DNA from: Azophilus sp965220425
GTDB lineage: Bacteria; Pseudomonadota; Gammaproteobacteria; Pseudomonadales; Azotimanducaceae
Assembly: GCA_965220425.1 (NCBI GenBank)
Contig: OZ244830.1
Span: 3,968,001-4,032,000, forward strand
DNA length: 64,000 nt
Reading direction: 5' to 3'
The notes beneath the pieces are model-generated. The model searched no databases, had not been told where the DNA came from, and saw nothing but the letters and a program-made list of their open reading frames with translations. This document shows positions 1-11,664 of this stretch, piece by piece. The translations under genes and the position numbers were made by a program. Each line of letters starts with the position of its first letter. The first letter of the stretch is position 1.

Positions 1-1641
1 GTGCAACTCTTTTCCGGCTTTGGGCACGAGGCGCTGATCGCCGTCTGCGCGTTGATGGTGCTCGGTCAGGGGCTCATCCGCACCGGCGCGCTGGAACCCG
101 TGGGCCGGATACTGAGCCGCTTCTGGGGCAAGCTTCCCTTCCTGTCGTTCGCGGTCACGCTAGTGGTCGCGGCGGCGCTATCTGCCGTCATCAACAATAC
201 GCCGATCGTCGTTCTGCTGCTGCCGATCCTCATCAGCGTCTGCGTGCGTACGGCCAGTTCCCCAAGCCGCGTGCTCATGCCCATGGGTTTCGCCACCCTG
301 ATCGGCGGCATGGGCACCACCATCGGCACATCGACCAACCTGCTTGTGGTCAGCGTCGCGGCAGACCTGGGCATGCAACGATTCGGCATGTTCGATTTCC
401 TGTATCCCGCGGCCATTGCCGGCGGCGTGGCGATCGTCTATCTCTGGCTGATCGCTCCACGCCTGCTGCCGAAACGGGAAATCTCGCTGACCGATCCGTC
501 GCACCGCCTGTTCGAAGCGCGGCTGCACCTTAACAACGAGTCGCCGACAATCGGGTGCACCCTCGCCGAAGCCATGGCCATGACCGACGGCGACATGCGG
601 GTCCGCAGCATCCGCCGCGGCGACACCTTCATCGTGCCCCTGCCCGATGTCGTTCTGAAACCCGGCGACAGGCTTCGGGTCCTCGATACCCCGCAGCGGC
701 TGAAGGCGTACGAAGAGCGGTTGAAGGCAACATTGCACGGCCCGAGCCGATCGACGAACGAGGCGGATCCCTTCCTGGCCGAAAACCAGATGCTCGCGGA
801 GATCGCGGTGGTTTACGGCTCGCCGCTCGATCGCGGCAACCTCCGGTTCGCCCGGTTCATCGACCGGTTCAAGTTGATGCCGCTGGCCCTGCATCGCGCC
901 GGACGGGACATCTGGAAGTCCCAGCGGGACATCGAAGACGTGAACCTGAGGCCGGGAGATGTCCTGCTGGTACAGGGCGACCAGGACCAGATCCAGGCCG
1001 CCAAGCGGAGCACGGAGTTTCTCGTCCTCGACGCCAACATCGCTCTGCCGGGCACGCGCAAGGCGCCGATCGCCCTGGGGATCATCGCGCTGGTCGTCAC
1101 GCTCGCTGCCACGGGCGTACTGCCCATTGCCGTCAGCGCCGTCGCCGGGGTGGCGGCGATGCTGCTCACGCGCTGCCTGAATGTTTCCGAGGGCCTGCGG
1201 GCCATCAGCCCCTCGGTATTTTTCGTAGTGGTTGCGAGCCTCGCGCTCGGGCGCGCCCTGACCGAAACCGGCGCCACTCAGTACATAACGGAATTGTTCC
1301 TGATCGCGATGCACGGCGCCGATTCGACCATGATCGTGGGCGGCCTGATGCTGCTGCTTGCCGTATTGACCAACATCGTCTCCAACAATGCCGCCGCGGT
1401 CATCGGCACGCCCATCGCCATCGGCATCGCGCACCAACTCGGCCTGCCGCCGGAGCCTTTCGTCCTCGCCGTGCTGTTCGGCGCCAACATGAGCTATGCG
1501 ACACCGATGGCCTACCAGACCAATCTGCTGGTGATGAGCGCGGGCAACTACCGATTCGCGGATTTCGTGAAGGTCGGGCTGCCGCTGATCGCGCTGATGC
1601 TGATTACGCTGACCTGGACGTTGTCCAGACTGTACCTGTGA
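1..1641 (+). CDS. SLC13/DASS-type permease with two TrkA-C domains (5' end outside window)
   Basis: This is an inner-membrane carrier of the SLC13/CitT class, which moves anions such as sulfate or dicarboxylates with sodium or protons; the substrate cannot be read from sequence. The visible 546 residues start inside the first membrane block (motif SGFGHEALIAV), and family members normally carry about 50 more residues before this point, so the GTG at base 1 is probably not the true start. The conserved NNTPIV motif lies near residue 65 and its second-half counterpart SNNAAA near residue 461. Two soluble TrkA-C-like segments sit between the membrane halves, at about residues 165-245 and 260-345, as in large SLC13 proteins such as those annotated for sulfate uptake. 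It converges on acnA with a dispersed repeat between them. Confidence 0.85.
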   Translation: MQLFSGFGHEALIAVCALMVLGQGLIRTGALEPVGRILSRFWGKLPFLSFAVTLVVAAALSAVINNTPIVVLLLPILISVCVRTASSPSRVLMPMGFATLIGGMGTTIGTSTNLLVVSVAADLGMQRFGMFDFLYPAAIAGGVAIVYLWLIAPRLLPKREISLTDPSHRLFEARLHLNNESPTIGCTLAEAMAMTDGDMRVRSIRRGDTFIVPLPDVVLKPGDRLRVLDTPQRLKAYEERLKATLHGPSRSTNEADPFLAENQMLAEIAVVYGSPLDRGNLRFARFIDRFKLMPLALHRAGRDIWKSQRDIEDVNLRPGDVLLVQGDQDQIQAAKRSTEFLVLDANIALPGTRKAPIALGIIALVVTLAATGVLPIAVSAVAGVAAMLLTRCLNVSEGLRAISPSVFFVVVASLALGRALTETGATQYITELFLIAMHGADSTMIVGGLMLLLAVLTNIVSNNAAAVIGTPIAIGIAHQLGLPPEPFVLAVLFGANMSYATPMAYQTNLLVMSAGNYRFADFVKVGLPLIALMLITLTWTLSRLYL

Positions 1642-1679
1642 AGCCGGCCCGCATGGGGCGAAAAGCCGCTCGCATGAAA

Positions 1680-1767
1680 TAATTTTTCGACCCTTGAATC
1701 TGCACGATTTACCGGTCGAGGAAGTCGAGCGACGAAAATGGGACGATCGCTCGGGGTCCGGGCGTTA
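1680..1767 (+). repeat. Dispersed intergenic repeat A, copy 1
   Basis: About 85 bases that recur inverted at 10057-10140 and direct at 48361-48444. The shared core includes GAATCTGCACGATTTA followed by GAAGTCGAG and CGATCGCTC. This copy lies between the convergent permease and acnA genes and runs into a GC-rich palindrome (about 1770-1795) that could act as a bidirectional terminator. Confidence 0.7.
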
Positions 1768-1769
1768 TT

Positions 1770-1795
1770 CCCCGCGCGGCCGCGCCCGGGGGGCT
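1770..1795. terminator. GC-rich palindrome between convergent genes
   Basis: A strong inverted repeat built around GCGCGGCCGCGC with flanking C and G runs lies immediately after acnA and downstream of the SLC13 permease. There is no clear U tract, so a terminator role is inferred from position and stem strength. Confidence 0.35.
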
Positions 1796-4474
<2,679 letters not shown>

Positions 4475-4809
4475 GGGTCCTCTCTGATGCCTTCAAGGCG
4501 GCACGCACCCGCCGTGTGCGGGGCGGCCTGAAAAAAGGCGCCTATTCTGCCCTAACCCGCATATTGCACCAAGGGTCGCGATGATCGCCGAGGATTTTTG
4601 CCGGTTGCGCGTGCTCGCGAGCTCAAAGCATAGCCACGCCTAGCCCGCATGGGGCACCAAGCCGCGCATCGGCTCAGGGAAGGCCGCCTGCTTGCAACCG
4701 CGTGCTTTGCGATTTCGAAGCCAGTTCCGGGTAGATGGCGCGCCGATGGCGCCCCGGTTGCGGTTCATGGGCCGATCCGTCACGGATTCGGGCGGCCGGA
4801 ACGGCCGAA
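4475..4809. other. Intergenic region with dispersed repeat
   Basis: This 335-base gap upstream of acnA must hold its promoter. Its middle part (4553-4666) is a copy of the repeat seen at 51655-51743. I see no credible coding sequence. Confidence 0.6.
4553..4666 (+). repeat. Dispersed repeat B, copy 1 (CCCGCATATTGCACCAAG element)
   Basis: Begins with CCCGCATATTGCACCAAG and continues through GCGATGATCGC, GCGCGTGCTCGCGA and CATAGCCACGCCTA. The same string of motifs, in the same order and spacing, is found at 51655-51743 inside a large palindrome. This copy ends with a second, diverged CCCGCATGGGGCACCAAGCC. Confidence 0.75.
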
Positions 4810-5472
4810 TCAGCGCTTCTTGGCGATGCGGTAGATGCCCTCCATCACAGTGGCAAGCCCCGCCTCCTTGAAGTGCGGAGGAACCAGGTCGGTTTCGAAG
4901 TAGTCGAGCCGTTCGATCCGGCAACGCTGCCCGTATAGCGCCTCCACCTCTTCGGCCGGGACGCTGAAAGGCGGGCCGGGCACCCTGGCCTGATCGTAAT
5001 CGAGGGTGATGAGGAGCGTCTCGCCGCCGTCCGGTATGACCCGCTGGATATGGTCCGCATAGATGGGGCGCTTGTCCGGGGGCAGAGCGATCAGGGCGCC
5101 CCGGTCGTAGGTGCCCTGGGTGGCGCCGATCTGCGGCGCGCTGATTTCCAAGTAGTCGCCGCAGTAGATCCGGTAGCCCCCGCCGCTGAAGCGGGGCAGG
5201 CCCTCCCGGTTTTCCGCCACCTCGAAACGGATGGAATTCTCCTCGAAAAAACCGCGCACCGCCGATTCGGCGATCTCCACCCCATACACCGGGTGGCCCT
5301 GCCGGCGGAGCCAGATCATGTCCAGGGTCTTGCCGCAGAGCGGCACGAATACCGGGCAGCCTTCCGGCAGTTCGAGCTTCGGCCAGTACTCGATGAGCAA
5401 CGGGTTGAACGCGGCCTGATGCCAGCCGATCTGCCCCGTGCGCCAACGCTCCAACCAGAAATCAGGTTGCAT
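4810..5472 (-). CDS. tpm: Thiopurine S-methyltransferase
   Basis: A 220-residue class I SAM-dependent methyltransferase of the bacterial TPMT family, cytosolic, which methylates thiopurines and in bacteria also selenium and tellurium compounds. The start MQPDFWLERWRTGQIGWHQ is the classic TPMT opening and gives the usual bacterial length; an in-frame ATG 21 codons upstream would add an unconserved tail. The SAM loop VFVPLCGKTLDMIWL lies at residues 41-55, followed by GVEIAESA. The conserved YDRGALIALPP segment is near residue 120. It stands alone between acnA and ggt, with 137 bases before ggt. A role in selenium methylation is tempting given the selenoprotein at 16.7 kb, but that is only inference. 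Confidence 0.93.
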   Translation of the reverse strand: MQPDFWLERWRTGQIGWHQAAFNPLLIEYWPKLELPEGCPVFVPLCGKTLDMIWLRRQGHPVYGVEIAESAVRGFFEENSIRFEVAENREGLPRFSGGGYRIYCGDYLEISAPQIGATQGTYDRGALIALPPDKRPIYADHIQRVIPDGGETLLITLDYDQARVPGPPFSVPAEEVEALYGQRCRIERLDYFETDLVPPHFKEAGLATVMEGIYRIAKKR

Positions 5473-5609
5473 GTCGCGTCCCTCCAGCATGCATGCACAG
5501 AATTGTCCCGCGAGTCCTCCGCCGCGCCGCTGCAAGGCCGGCCGAGGTCACGATCGCGTGCGAAACCCGCACACCAGCCCATCGAAGCGCAACGTCATTG
5601 GATCGCAAG

Positions 5610-7394
5610 CTACCCGTCCCCCGCCAGGCTGATGCCGGCCGCCCCGCCGGTATTGCGGGGGTCCGCCATGGCGAATACGCCTTCCCCCGAGCGCGACACC
5701 GAATTGGCATCGCCGATACCGCGGCCGTAGGTCCACCCCATCAGTTCTTCGTGCCCCATCGCCCGCAGGAGAGACAGCGTATCGGGCGACAAGGCGAAGG
5801 GTTCGTAGATCACCCTGTTCGGCAGCCATTGGTGGTGAAAACGGGGCGCGCCGACCGCGTCGGATACCGCCATGCCATGATCGATGGTATTCACGATGAC
5901 CTGCAATACCGTGGTGATGATGGTGCTGCCTCCCGGCGAACCGGTCGCCAGCGCAACCTTGCCGTCCCTGACCACCAGTGCCGGCGTCATCGAACTCAGC
6001 ATGCGCTTGCCCGGCGCGATCGCGTTGGCTTCCCGGCCGATCAGGCCGAAGGCGTTCGGAACGTTGTCCTTCGCCGAGAAGTCGTCCATTTCGTTGTTCA
6101 GCAGGATGCCGGTGCCCTCGGCGACGATCTTCGAGCCGTAGGAGAGGTTCAGCGTCGTCGTGTAGGCCACCGCGTTGCCGTCCCTGTCGATGACGGACAG
6201 ATGCGTGGTGTCCGGACTTTCGGCCGGAGGGGGAGCGCCCGCGCCGATGTCCATCGACCGGCTTGCCTGCTCCGGGTTGAAATCGGCGAATCGTTCACGC
6301 GCATAGCCCTTGCTGGTCAACCGGCCGGCCGGTACCGGATAAAAATCGGGATCGCCCAGATATTCCGCCCGGTCGGCATAAGCCCGGCGCTCCGCCTCGA
6401 TCAGGTGGTGTACGGCGGCGGCGCTGCCGAAACCCATCCCGCCGATGTCGAAGGGCTCGAGCATGTTCAGCATCTGTACGAGCAACACCCCCCCGGAAGA
6501 CGGCGGCGGCATGGAGACGATCTCGTGCCCGCGGTAGGACCCGATGACGGGTTCGCGCCAGACACTGCGGTAGGCGGCCAGGTCCTCGCGGGTAATCAGC
6601 CCGCCCCCGCGCTGCATCTCGGCGACGATCAGATCCGCGGTCTTTCCTGCGTAGAATCCGGCCCGCCCCTGCTCCTTGATTCGTTCGAGGCTCGCCGCGA
6701 GATCCGGCTGGCGGAACAGGTCGCCGGGTTTGTAGAGGCTGCCGTCCGTTCGCGCAAACTTGGCTGCACTGCCGGGAAAACGCGCGAATCGAGCGTGACG
6801 CCCGGCAAAGGCGTCAGCCATCTCCCGGGGCAGGGCGAACCCCTCCCGGGCGAGGCCGATGGCCGGCTGCATGACCTGTTCGCGGCTCATCGTGCCGAAT
6901 TTTTCGAGTACTGCCAGCAGGCCGTCGACACTCCCGGGCACGCCGGTTGCGAGATGGGAGTCGGTCGAGAGCCCTGGAACGACAGTGCCCTCCTCGTCCT
7001 GGTACATCGTGCGCGTGGCGGCCCCAGGCGCTTTCTCGCGGTGATCGTTCGCCGCCGCCGTGCCGTCCGCCGTGCGGATGACCATGAACCCGCCGCCGCC
7101 CAGATTGCCCGCGGAAGGCCAAGTCACGGCCAGGGCGAAGCCGCCGGCAACCGCGGCGTCCACCGCGTTGCCGCCCCGGCGGAGCATGTCGGCCGCGACC
7201 TCGGAAGCCAGCCGCGACCGGCTCGCCACGCCCCCATCCACACCGAAAACGGCTTGGGGGCTGGCCGCGTGAGTACTGTGACCGCCGACCAGCAGCCAGA
7301 CCAGCATCCCGGTTGCAACCTGCCGCGTCCGCGTGAAAATCAGGCCGCCGCCGCACCGAACCGGCCCACGCAACAAGTATCGGACATCCCACAT
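5610..7394 (-). CDS. ggt: Gamma-glutamyltransferase (glutathione hydrolase)
   Basis: Periplasmic Ntn-hydrolase that cleaves or transfers the gamma-glutamyl group of glutathione. It matures by autocleavage before the Thr of the DTTHLSV motif (coding bases near 6205), which becomes the small-subunit nucleophile. Other family signatures are GGNAVDAAVA and GGGGFMV in the large subunit, PPPSSGGVLL, and GSPGGSTII in the small subunit. The start is uncertain. I chose the ATG at 7394, which gives a long N-terminus with a basic stretch (TRTRQ), a hydrophobic core (MLVWLLVGG) and a THA cleavage-like site; ATGs at 7514 or 7307 are alternatives. It lies 146 bases from the cyclase-family gene on the same strand. 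Confidence 0.93.
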   Translation of the reverse strand: MWDVRYLLRGPVRCGGGLIFTRTRQVATGMLVWLLVGGHSTHAASPQAVFGVDGGVASRSRLASEVAADMLRRGGNAVDAAVAGGFALAVTWPSAGNLGGGGFMVIRTADGTAAANDHREKAPGAATRTMYQDEEGTVVPGLSTDSHLATGVPGSVDGLLAVLEKFGTMSREQVMQPAIGLAREGFALPREMADAFAGRHARFARFPGSAAKFARTDGSLYKPGDLFRQPDLAASLERIKEQGRAGFYAGKTADLIVAEMQRGGGLITREDLAAYRSVWREPVIGSYRGHEIVSMPPPSSGGVLLVQMLNMLEPFDIGGMGFGSAAAVHHLIEAERRAYADRAEYLGDPDFYPVPAGRLTSKGYARERFADFNPEQASRSMDIGAGAPPPAESPDTTHLSVIDRDGNAVAYTTTLNLSYGSKIVAEGTGILLNNEMDDFSAKDNVPNAFGLIGREANAIAPGKRMLSSMTPALVVRDGKVALATGSPGGSTIITTVLQVIVNTIDHGMAVSDAVGAPRFHHQWLPNRVIYEPFALSPDTLSLLRAMGHEELMGWTYGRGIGDANSVSRSGEGVFAMADPRNTGGAAGISLAGDG

Positions 7395-7497
7395 GCGACC
7401 GCCGACTTTATTGATTACCTGTCCGAGCATGCCGCACATCCTGCCGAAAAACAGCAACCGGGCCCGTCCCATAAGATTCTTTCGTTTCAGCGTGCCA

Positions 7498-7528
7498 CAC
7501 GGAGTCCGTGGCAAGGCGCGGCCCGCCG
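7498..7528 (+). repeat. Dispersed repeat C, copy 1
   Basis: About 31 bases containing GTGGCAAGGCGCGGCCCGCCG, which recur at 51923-51953 with about two mismatches. This copy lies between ggt and the cyclase gene. Confidence 0.55.
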
Positions 7529-7540
7529 CTCCACCTCAAG

Positions 7541-8476
7541 TCACCGGATGGCGACCGGGTTGACGATCATCTGCACCGCGCCCCGTACCTTGGCCTGACC
7601 CAGCACGAAGAGAAACTCGAACGCTCCGTCGCGCACCAGCGCCCCGGTATTCATGGTTTCCAGCACATATATGCCGTTCTCTTTCAACAGCGTCACATGG
7701 CCCTGGAAGGGCCGCTCCGGATGCTGCGACGGGACCACATCCAGGCCCCAGGTGTCCGACCCCGCCGCAACCACATTGCTGCTTGCCAGGTACGCCGCGA
7801 CCTCCTCGGATATGCCGGGGCCGCCCGATGCCCAGGCTTGCGGATCCGATTGCAGCTTCGCATCGGTCCATCCGGTGTGGAAAAGGACGACATCGCCCTC
7901 CCGAACGGGAGTCCCCTGGCGCTCGGCCGCCGCCTCCACGTCCTCGACACTGAAGTGGCGGCCGGCTTCCAGGTAATCCGCCCCGAAATGCCCGGCCATG
8001 TCCAGCACGATGCCGCGCGCAACGATGGGCGGCACTTTCTCGATACCGAGCCTGGTCAGACCGGTGATGTCCGAGAAATCCCTTGCCTGATTGCAGTTGT
8101 AATACTCCCCATCCATACCCAGGTGGCCGAGCCCGTCGAGTTGCGGCCCGATGCCGAGCCAGCCCGTGAAAATGTCGTCGTTGTAGGTCATCGACCCGAA
8201 CGGCCGGGCGCCTTCCTGCTGGTTCGGCTGCACGACGGTGATCGACAGCCCCCGGGGCGGGAATGCCGGCGTGTCGGGACCGATAATGATGCCCAGACTG
8301 TAAACCTTGCCCGTCTTGATGAGCTGGGCGGCTTTCAGTACAGATGCGGCGGTGATCAGGTTGGCGTTACCGATCTCGTCATCGGCGCCCCAGCGCGACG
8401 GCTGGCACTCTTCCGCCGAAAATACCGGCATCGCCACGGCCGCCGCAACCATCCAAAACCAGCGCAGTGTCTTCAT
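7541..8476 (-). CDS. Secreted cyclase-family (kynurenine formamidase-like) hydrolase
   Basis: A 311-residue protein with a Sec signal peptide (MKTLRWFWMVAAAVAMPVFSA). It belongs to the metal-dependent cyclase/formamidase superfamily (PF04199). Its metal-site region reads LDGLGHLGMDGEYYN, matching the H-x-G-x-x-x-D pattern of the divergent long subgroup rather than the classic HxGTHxDxPxH. GDVVLFHTGW near residue 200 is the second family signature. The start is supported by GGAGGG upstream. Substrate unknown; isatin hydrolase or kynurenine formamidase activity would be guesses. Its ATG overlaps the stop of the Uma2 remnant (ATGA). Confidence 0.75.
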   Translation of the reverse strand: MKTLRWFWMVAAAVAMPVFSAEECQPSRWGADDEIGNANLITAASVLKAAQLIKTGKVYSLGIIIGPDTPAFPPRGLSITVVQPNQQEGARPFGSMTYNDDIFTGWLGIGPQLDGLGHLGMDGEYYNCNQARDFSDITGLTRLGIEKVPPIVARGIVLDMAGHFGADYLEAGRHFSVEDVEAAAERQGTPVREGDVVLFHTGWTDAKLQSDPQAWASGGPGISEEVAAYLASSNVVAAGSDTWGLDVVPSQHPERPFQGHVTLLKENGIYVLETMNTGALVRDGAFEFLFVLGQAKVRGAVQMIVNPVAIR

Positions 8477-8712
8477 TCTTCCCTCCGTGGGTCCCGCGGT
8501 TTGCCATGCAGTTCGTGGCGCACGGGCGACGGCATGCGCACGATGCCATCGATCGACTCGGCTTTTTCGATGTTCGGGTGTGCGGAATACCGCCGTTCGA
8601 ACTCGGACCGCGTCAGCTCGTCACCCGTCTTGAGCGAAGTGCCGGATTCCAGCCGCCAACTCTCCTTACCGCGATCCCCCTCCGCAATCTCCTGAGCCAC
8701 TACTTCGGACAT
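8473..8712 (-). pseudogene. Truncated Uma2-family (putative endonuclease) N-terminus
   Basis: A 79-residue reading frame beginning MSEVVAQEIAEGD. The segment LTRSEFERRYSAHPNIEKAE and then GIVRMPSPVRHELHGKP match the N-terminal third of Uma2-family proteins, which are normally about 190-230 residues. The sequence ends abruptly in PRDPRREE and the PD-(D/E)XK core is missing. It now overlaps the start of the cyclase gene by four bases, so the cyclase may use it as a leader. A second Uma2 fragment lies at 46555-46767. Confidence 0.6.
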
Positions 8713-8832
8713 CGGTAGCTTCCCTCGCCAGTCAAATGGCATAGGCCGCGATTATGGCATATTGGTTGTCGAAGAAGCCTCGAACGGCCTGCATCGGATC
8801 AAACGGGGCGATACCGGAATGGAGACAGACCC

Positions 8833-9984
8833 ATGGTGCCCGACTCACTGAAATGCAGCATCGCGGAAGCCCGCCTGGACCCCCGCAAAGTGGACGAGCT
8901 CCTCGCCCGGGTGCGCCGGGAGGTGGACGAGGGGCTGCTGTCCGGCGTTCAGGTAGCGCTGGCCCGCAACGGCGCCCTGGCGCTCCTCGAGAGCTTCGGG
9001 GACTTGCGCGACGACAGCCTGGTCTGCGTATTCTCGGCGAGCAAGGCCGTGACATCGGCTGCGGCCTGGATCCTGCTGCAGGAAGGCGGGCTGCGGGAAG
9101 ACGAGATCGTCGCCGACATCATTCCCGAGTTCGCGAGCCACGGGAAGGATGCCGTGCGGGTACGGCAACTGTTCACCCACACGGCGGGTTTTCCGTCAGC
9201 GCCGTTTAAGGCCCTTGACTGGAACGACAGGGCGCGGCGGCGCGAGCGGTTTGCCCAATGGAGACTCAACTGGCCGCCGGGAAGCCGCTTCGAGTACCAC
9301 CCGACGTCAAGCATGTGGGTGATCGCCGAGATCGTCGAACGCCGGTCCGGCCAGGACTTTCGCGAATTCGTACGCGAACGCATCGCCAGACCGCTGGGCC
9401 TCGACGACCTGCATCTCGGCCTGCCCGAGCGCGAGCAGCACCGCGCCGCTCGTTGCGAACACGCCGGCGAGGCGATGACCGACCAGGATTGGCGGGACCT
9501 TGGACTGCCGCCCCCGCCGGTCACCGAAGTCACCGAAGAGGCCATCCTGAATTTCAACCGCCTCGAAGTGCGCGCGGTGGGCGTTCCCGGCGGCGGCGCG
9601 TTCATGAGCGCCGCGGAGCTGGCCCTGTTCTACCAGGGCCTGCTGCACGGCGGATCGGGCGGCGAACGCATCTGGGAGGACGCCACGCTGCGCCGCGCGC
9701 AAACGGTGTTGAGCGGTGACTTCACCGACCTCATCGGCACGGTTGCCAATCGGGGTCTCGGCATCATCATCGCCGGGGACGAGAAACGCAGTTTCCGGGG
9801 CTTCGGCAAAACCAATTCCCCGCAGGCGTTCGGCCACAACGGCGCCGGCGGACAGATCGCCTGGGCCGACCCCGCCACGGGACTGTCCCTGGGCTACTGC
9901 ACCCGCACGCACGACCGTCACGCCATACGGCAGGGCCGCCGCAGCGTCGCCATTTCAAGTATCGCCGCGGCTTGCGCGCATTAG
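8833..9984 (+). CDS. Serine hydrolase, class C beta-lactamase fold
   Basis: A 383-residue member of the beta-lactamase/EstB-like serine hydrolase family (PF00144). The nucleophile motif S-x-x-K is Ser68-Ala-Ser-Lys71 in VFSASKAVTSA. The third motif appears as FGHNGAGG near residue 335, in place of KTG, as in many esterases and D-aminopeptidases. FTHTAGFP near residue 120 is typical of the family. There is no signal peptide, which favours a cytosolic esterase or peptidase over an antibiotic-inactivating enzyme. The ATG is preceded by GGAG at a suitable distance. It is divergent from the Uma2/cyclase/ggt group and converges on the permease. Confidence 0.88.
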   Translation: MVPDSLKCSIAEARLDPRKVDELLARVRREVDEGLLSGVQVALARNGALALLESFGDLRDDSLVCVFSASKAVTSAAAWILLQEGGLREDEIVADIIPEFASHGKDAVRVRQLFTHTAGFPSAPFKALDWNDRARRRERFAQWRLNWPPGSRFEYHPTSSMWVIAEIVERRSGQDFREFVRERIARPLGLDDLHLGLPEREQHRAARCEHAGEAMTDQDWRDLGLPPPPVTEVTEEAILNFNRLEVRAVGVPGGGAFMSAAELALFYQGLLHGGSGGERIWEDATLRRAQTVLSGDFTDLIGTVANRGLGIIIAGDEKRSFRGFGKTNSPQAFGHNGAGGQIAWADPATGLSLGYCTRTHDRHAIRQGRRSVAISSIAAACAH

Positions 9985-10056
9985 CGCGTTCCGCACCGAC
10001 CGACCAGGCAGCGCGACCCCGCGCGCCGGGGCGCAGACGCGCAGGGAACAACGCCC

Positions 10057-10140
10057 GGTTCCAGGACGAGAGCGATCTTCTTATTTTCGCACCTCGACTT
10101 CCTTGACCGTTAAATCGTGTAAATTCAACGGGTTGAAAAT
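10057..10140 (-). repeat. Dispersed intergenic repeat A, copy 2 (inverted)
   Basis: The reverse complement aligns with the repeats at 1680-1767 and 48361-48444 (TTGAATTTACACGATTTA, then GAAGTCGAGG, then GATCGCTC). Like copy 1 it lies between two convergent genes. Confidence 0.65.
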
Positions 10141-10161
10141 TGTCCCATGAGAGCGGGCTCG

Positions 10162-11598
10162 CTATCTGATTTCCCGCTCCGCCAGAGCAATTGCCTCGAA
10201 CTCCTCTTCCGGCGCATTGGCCACCAGATGATGCCGGCTGTAGAAGAAGAAATAGCCGATCATGAGCAGATAGAAGACGGCGCTCCAGGTGGCCGCCTCC
10301 AGACTGGCCAGGAACGTCGAGATGAATGCCACGATGGATAGTACGAACGCGGTACCCGCGGTAATCGTGCCGCCGGGCGTACGGTAGGGCCGTTCCAGTT
10401 CCGGCTCCTTCCGGCGCAGGACGATGTGAGAGAGGGTCATGAGCGCATAGGAGATGGTGGCTCCGAAAACGGCCATCGTGAGCATCAGGTCCCCTTCGCC
10501 GGTCAGCGACAGGCAGAACCCGATCAAACCCGGCACGACCAGCGCCAGGACCGGCACCTTCTTCCGATTGGTGACCGACAGCGCACGGGGCAGGTATCCG
10601 GCCCTGGACAGGGCGAAGACCTGCCGGGAATAGGCATAGATGATCGAGAAGAAACTGGCGATGAGCCCGCTCAGGCCCACCCAGTTCACGAATGAAGCCG
10701 CCGCCGAATTCTCGCCGTAGACGGCCTTCAGGGCGCCGACCAGGGGCGCGCCGTGATCCTTCATGAAATCGGCGCCGGCGCCACCGGGCGCCAGTACCAG
10801 CACAAACGCGCCGAATACCAGAAGCACGAACATGGCGGTGATGATCCCGCGAGGCATGTCCCGAGCCGGGTCACCCGCTTCCTCCGCGGCCAGCGGCACG
10901 CCTTCCACCGCCAGAAACAGCCAGATGGCGAAGGGGAAGGCCGCCCAGACGCCGAGATAGCCCTCGGGCAGGAAGGCACTGGCTCCCGCGGCATTCTCAT
11001 TGACGGCGATATCGAACAGGTTGGCGGCACTGAAATGCGGCAACATGCCGGCCACGAAAACGCCGATCGCCAGCACCGCCAGCAGGGTGATGGCGAACAT
11101 GGCCTTCAACGCCTCACCGGCGCCCCAGAGGTGCACCCCGACGAAGACCAGGTAACTCCCCAGGTACACCATCCAGCCGTCGATGCCTACCAGGGCGTTG
11201 ACGTAACCGCCGATGAAAACGGCGATGGCTGCCGGCGCCAGGGCGTATTCGAGCAGGATGGCCGTGCCGGTCAGGTACCCTCCCCAGGGCCCCAGGGCCC
11301 GGCGCGCGAAACTGTACCCGCCGCCGGCCGTCGGCAGCGATGCCGAAAGCTCCGCGAGGCTCAGCACCATGCACAGGTACATGGCGCCCATGATCGCCAT
11401 GGCGATCAGCATGCCGCCGAAACCGCCATGGCCCAGGCCGAGGTTCCAGCCGGCGTAGTCTCCCGAGATCACGTAGGAGACGCCCAGGCCCGCCAGCAAT
11501 ACCCAGCCGGCGGCCCCCTTCCTGAGCTGGCGGGCGGCCAGATAGTCGCCGGAGACCGATTCGTACTCCACGCTGCGGCCGGGATTAGACGATGCCAT
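10162..11598 (-). CDS. eat: Amino acid permease of the ethanolamine permease type
   Basis: A 478-residue APC-superfamily transporter with about twelve hydrophobic segments in the inner membrane. The early block GWVLLAGLGVSYVISGDYAG and the following AELSASLPTAGGGYSFARRA are characteristic of ethanolamine permeases (TIGR00908 type). EGVPLAAEEAGDPARDMPRG in the middle is the APC consensus. The start at 11598 (MASSNPGRS) has AAGGAG upstream; an earlier ATG at 11643 lies in a charged unconserved tail. No ethanolamine ammonia-lyase genes are nearby, so the substrate may be another amine or amino acid. The gene symbol is a family-level assignment. Confidence 0.8.
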   Translation of the reverse strand: MASSNPGRSVEYESVSGDYLAARQLRKGAAGWVLLAGLGVSYVISGDYAGWNLGLGHGGFGGMLIAMAIMGAMYLCMVLSLAELSASLPTAGGGYSFARRALGPWGGYLTGTAILLEYALAPAAIAVFIGGYVNALVGIDGWMVYLGSYLVFVGVHLWGAGEALKAMFAITLLAVLAIGVFVAGMLPHFSAANLFDIAVNENAAGASAFLPEGYLGVWAAFPFAIWLFLAVEGVPLAAEEAGDPARDMPRGIITAMFVLLVFGAFVLVLAPGGAGADFMKDHGAPLVGALKAVYGENSAAASFVNWVGLSGLIASFFSIIYAYSRQVFALSRAGYLPRALSVTNRKKVPVLALVVPGLIGFCLSLTGEGDLMLTMAVFGATISYALMTLSHIVLRRKEPELERPYRTPGGTITAGTAFVLSIVAFISTFLASLEAATWSAVFYLLMIGYFFFYSRHHLVANAPEEEFEAIALAEREIR

Positions 11599-11664
11599 GC
11601 CTTGCTCCTTTTCGTTGTTTCGTTCCCTGCGCGTGCGGCGCAACTTCCGGAACCGGGACCGGCC

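Noticed and set aside
9985..10161. TTCAAC-GG-GTTGAA as an independent operator
   Set aside because: It is part of repeat A copy 2 and the palindrome is only partly kept in the other copies.
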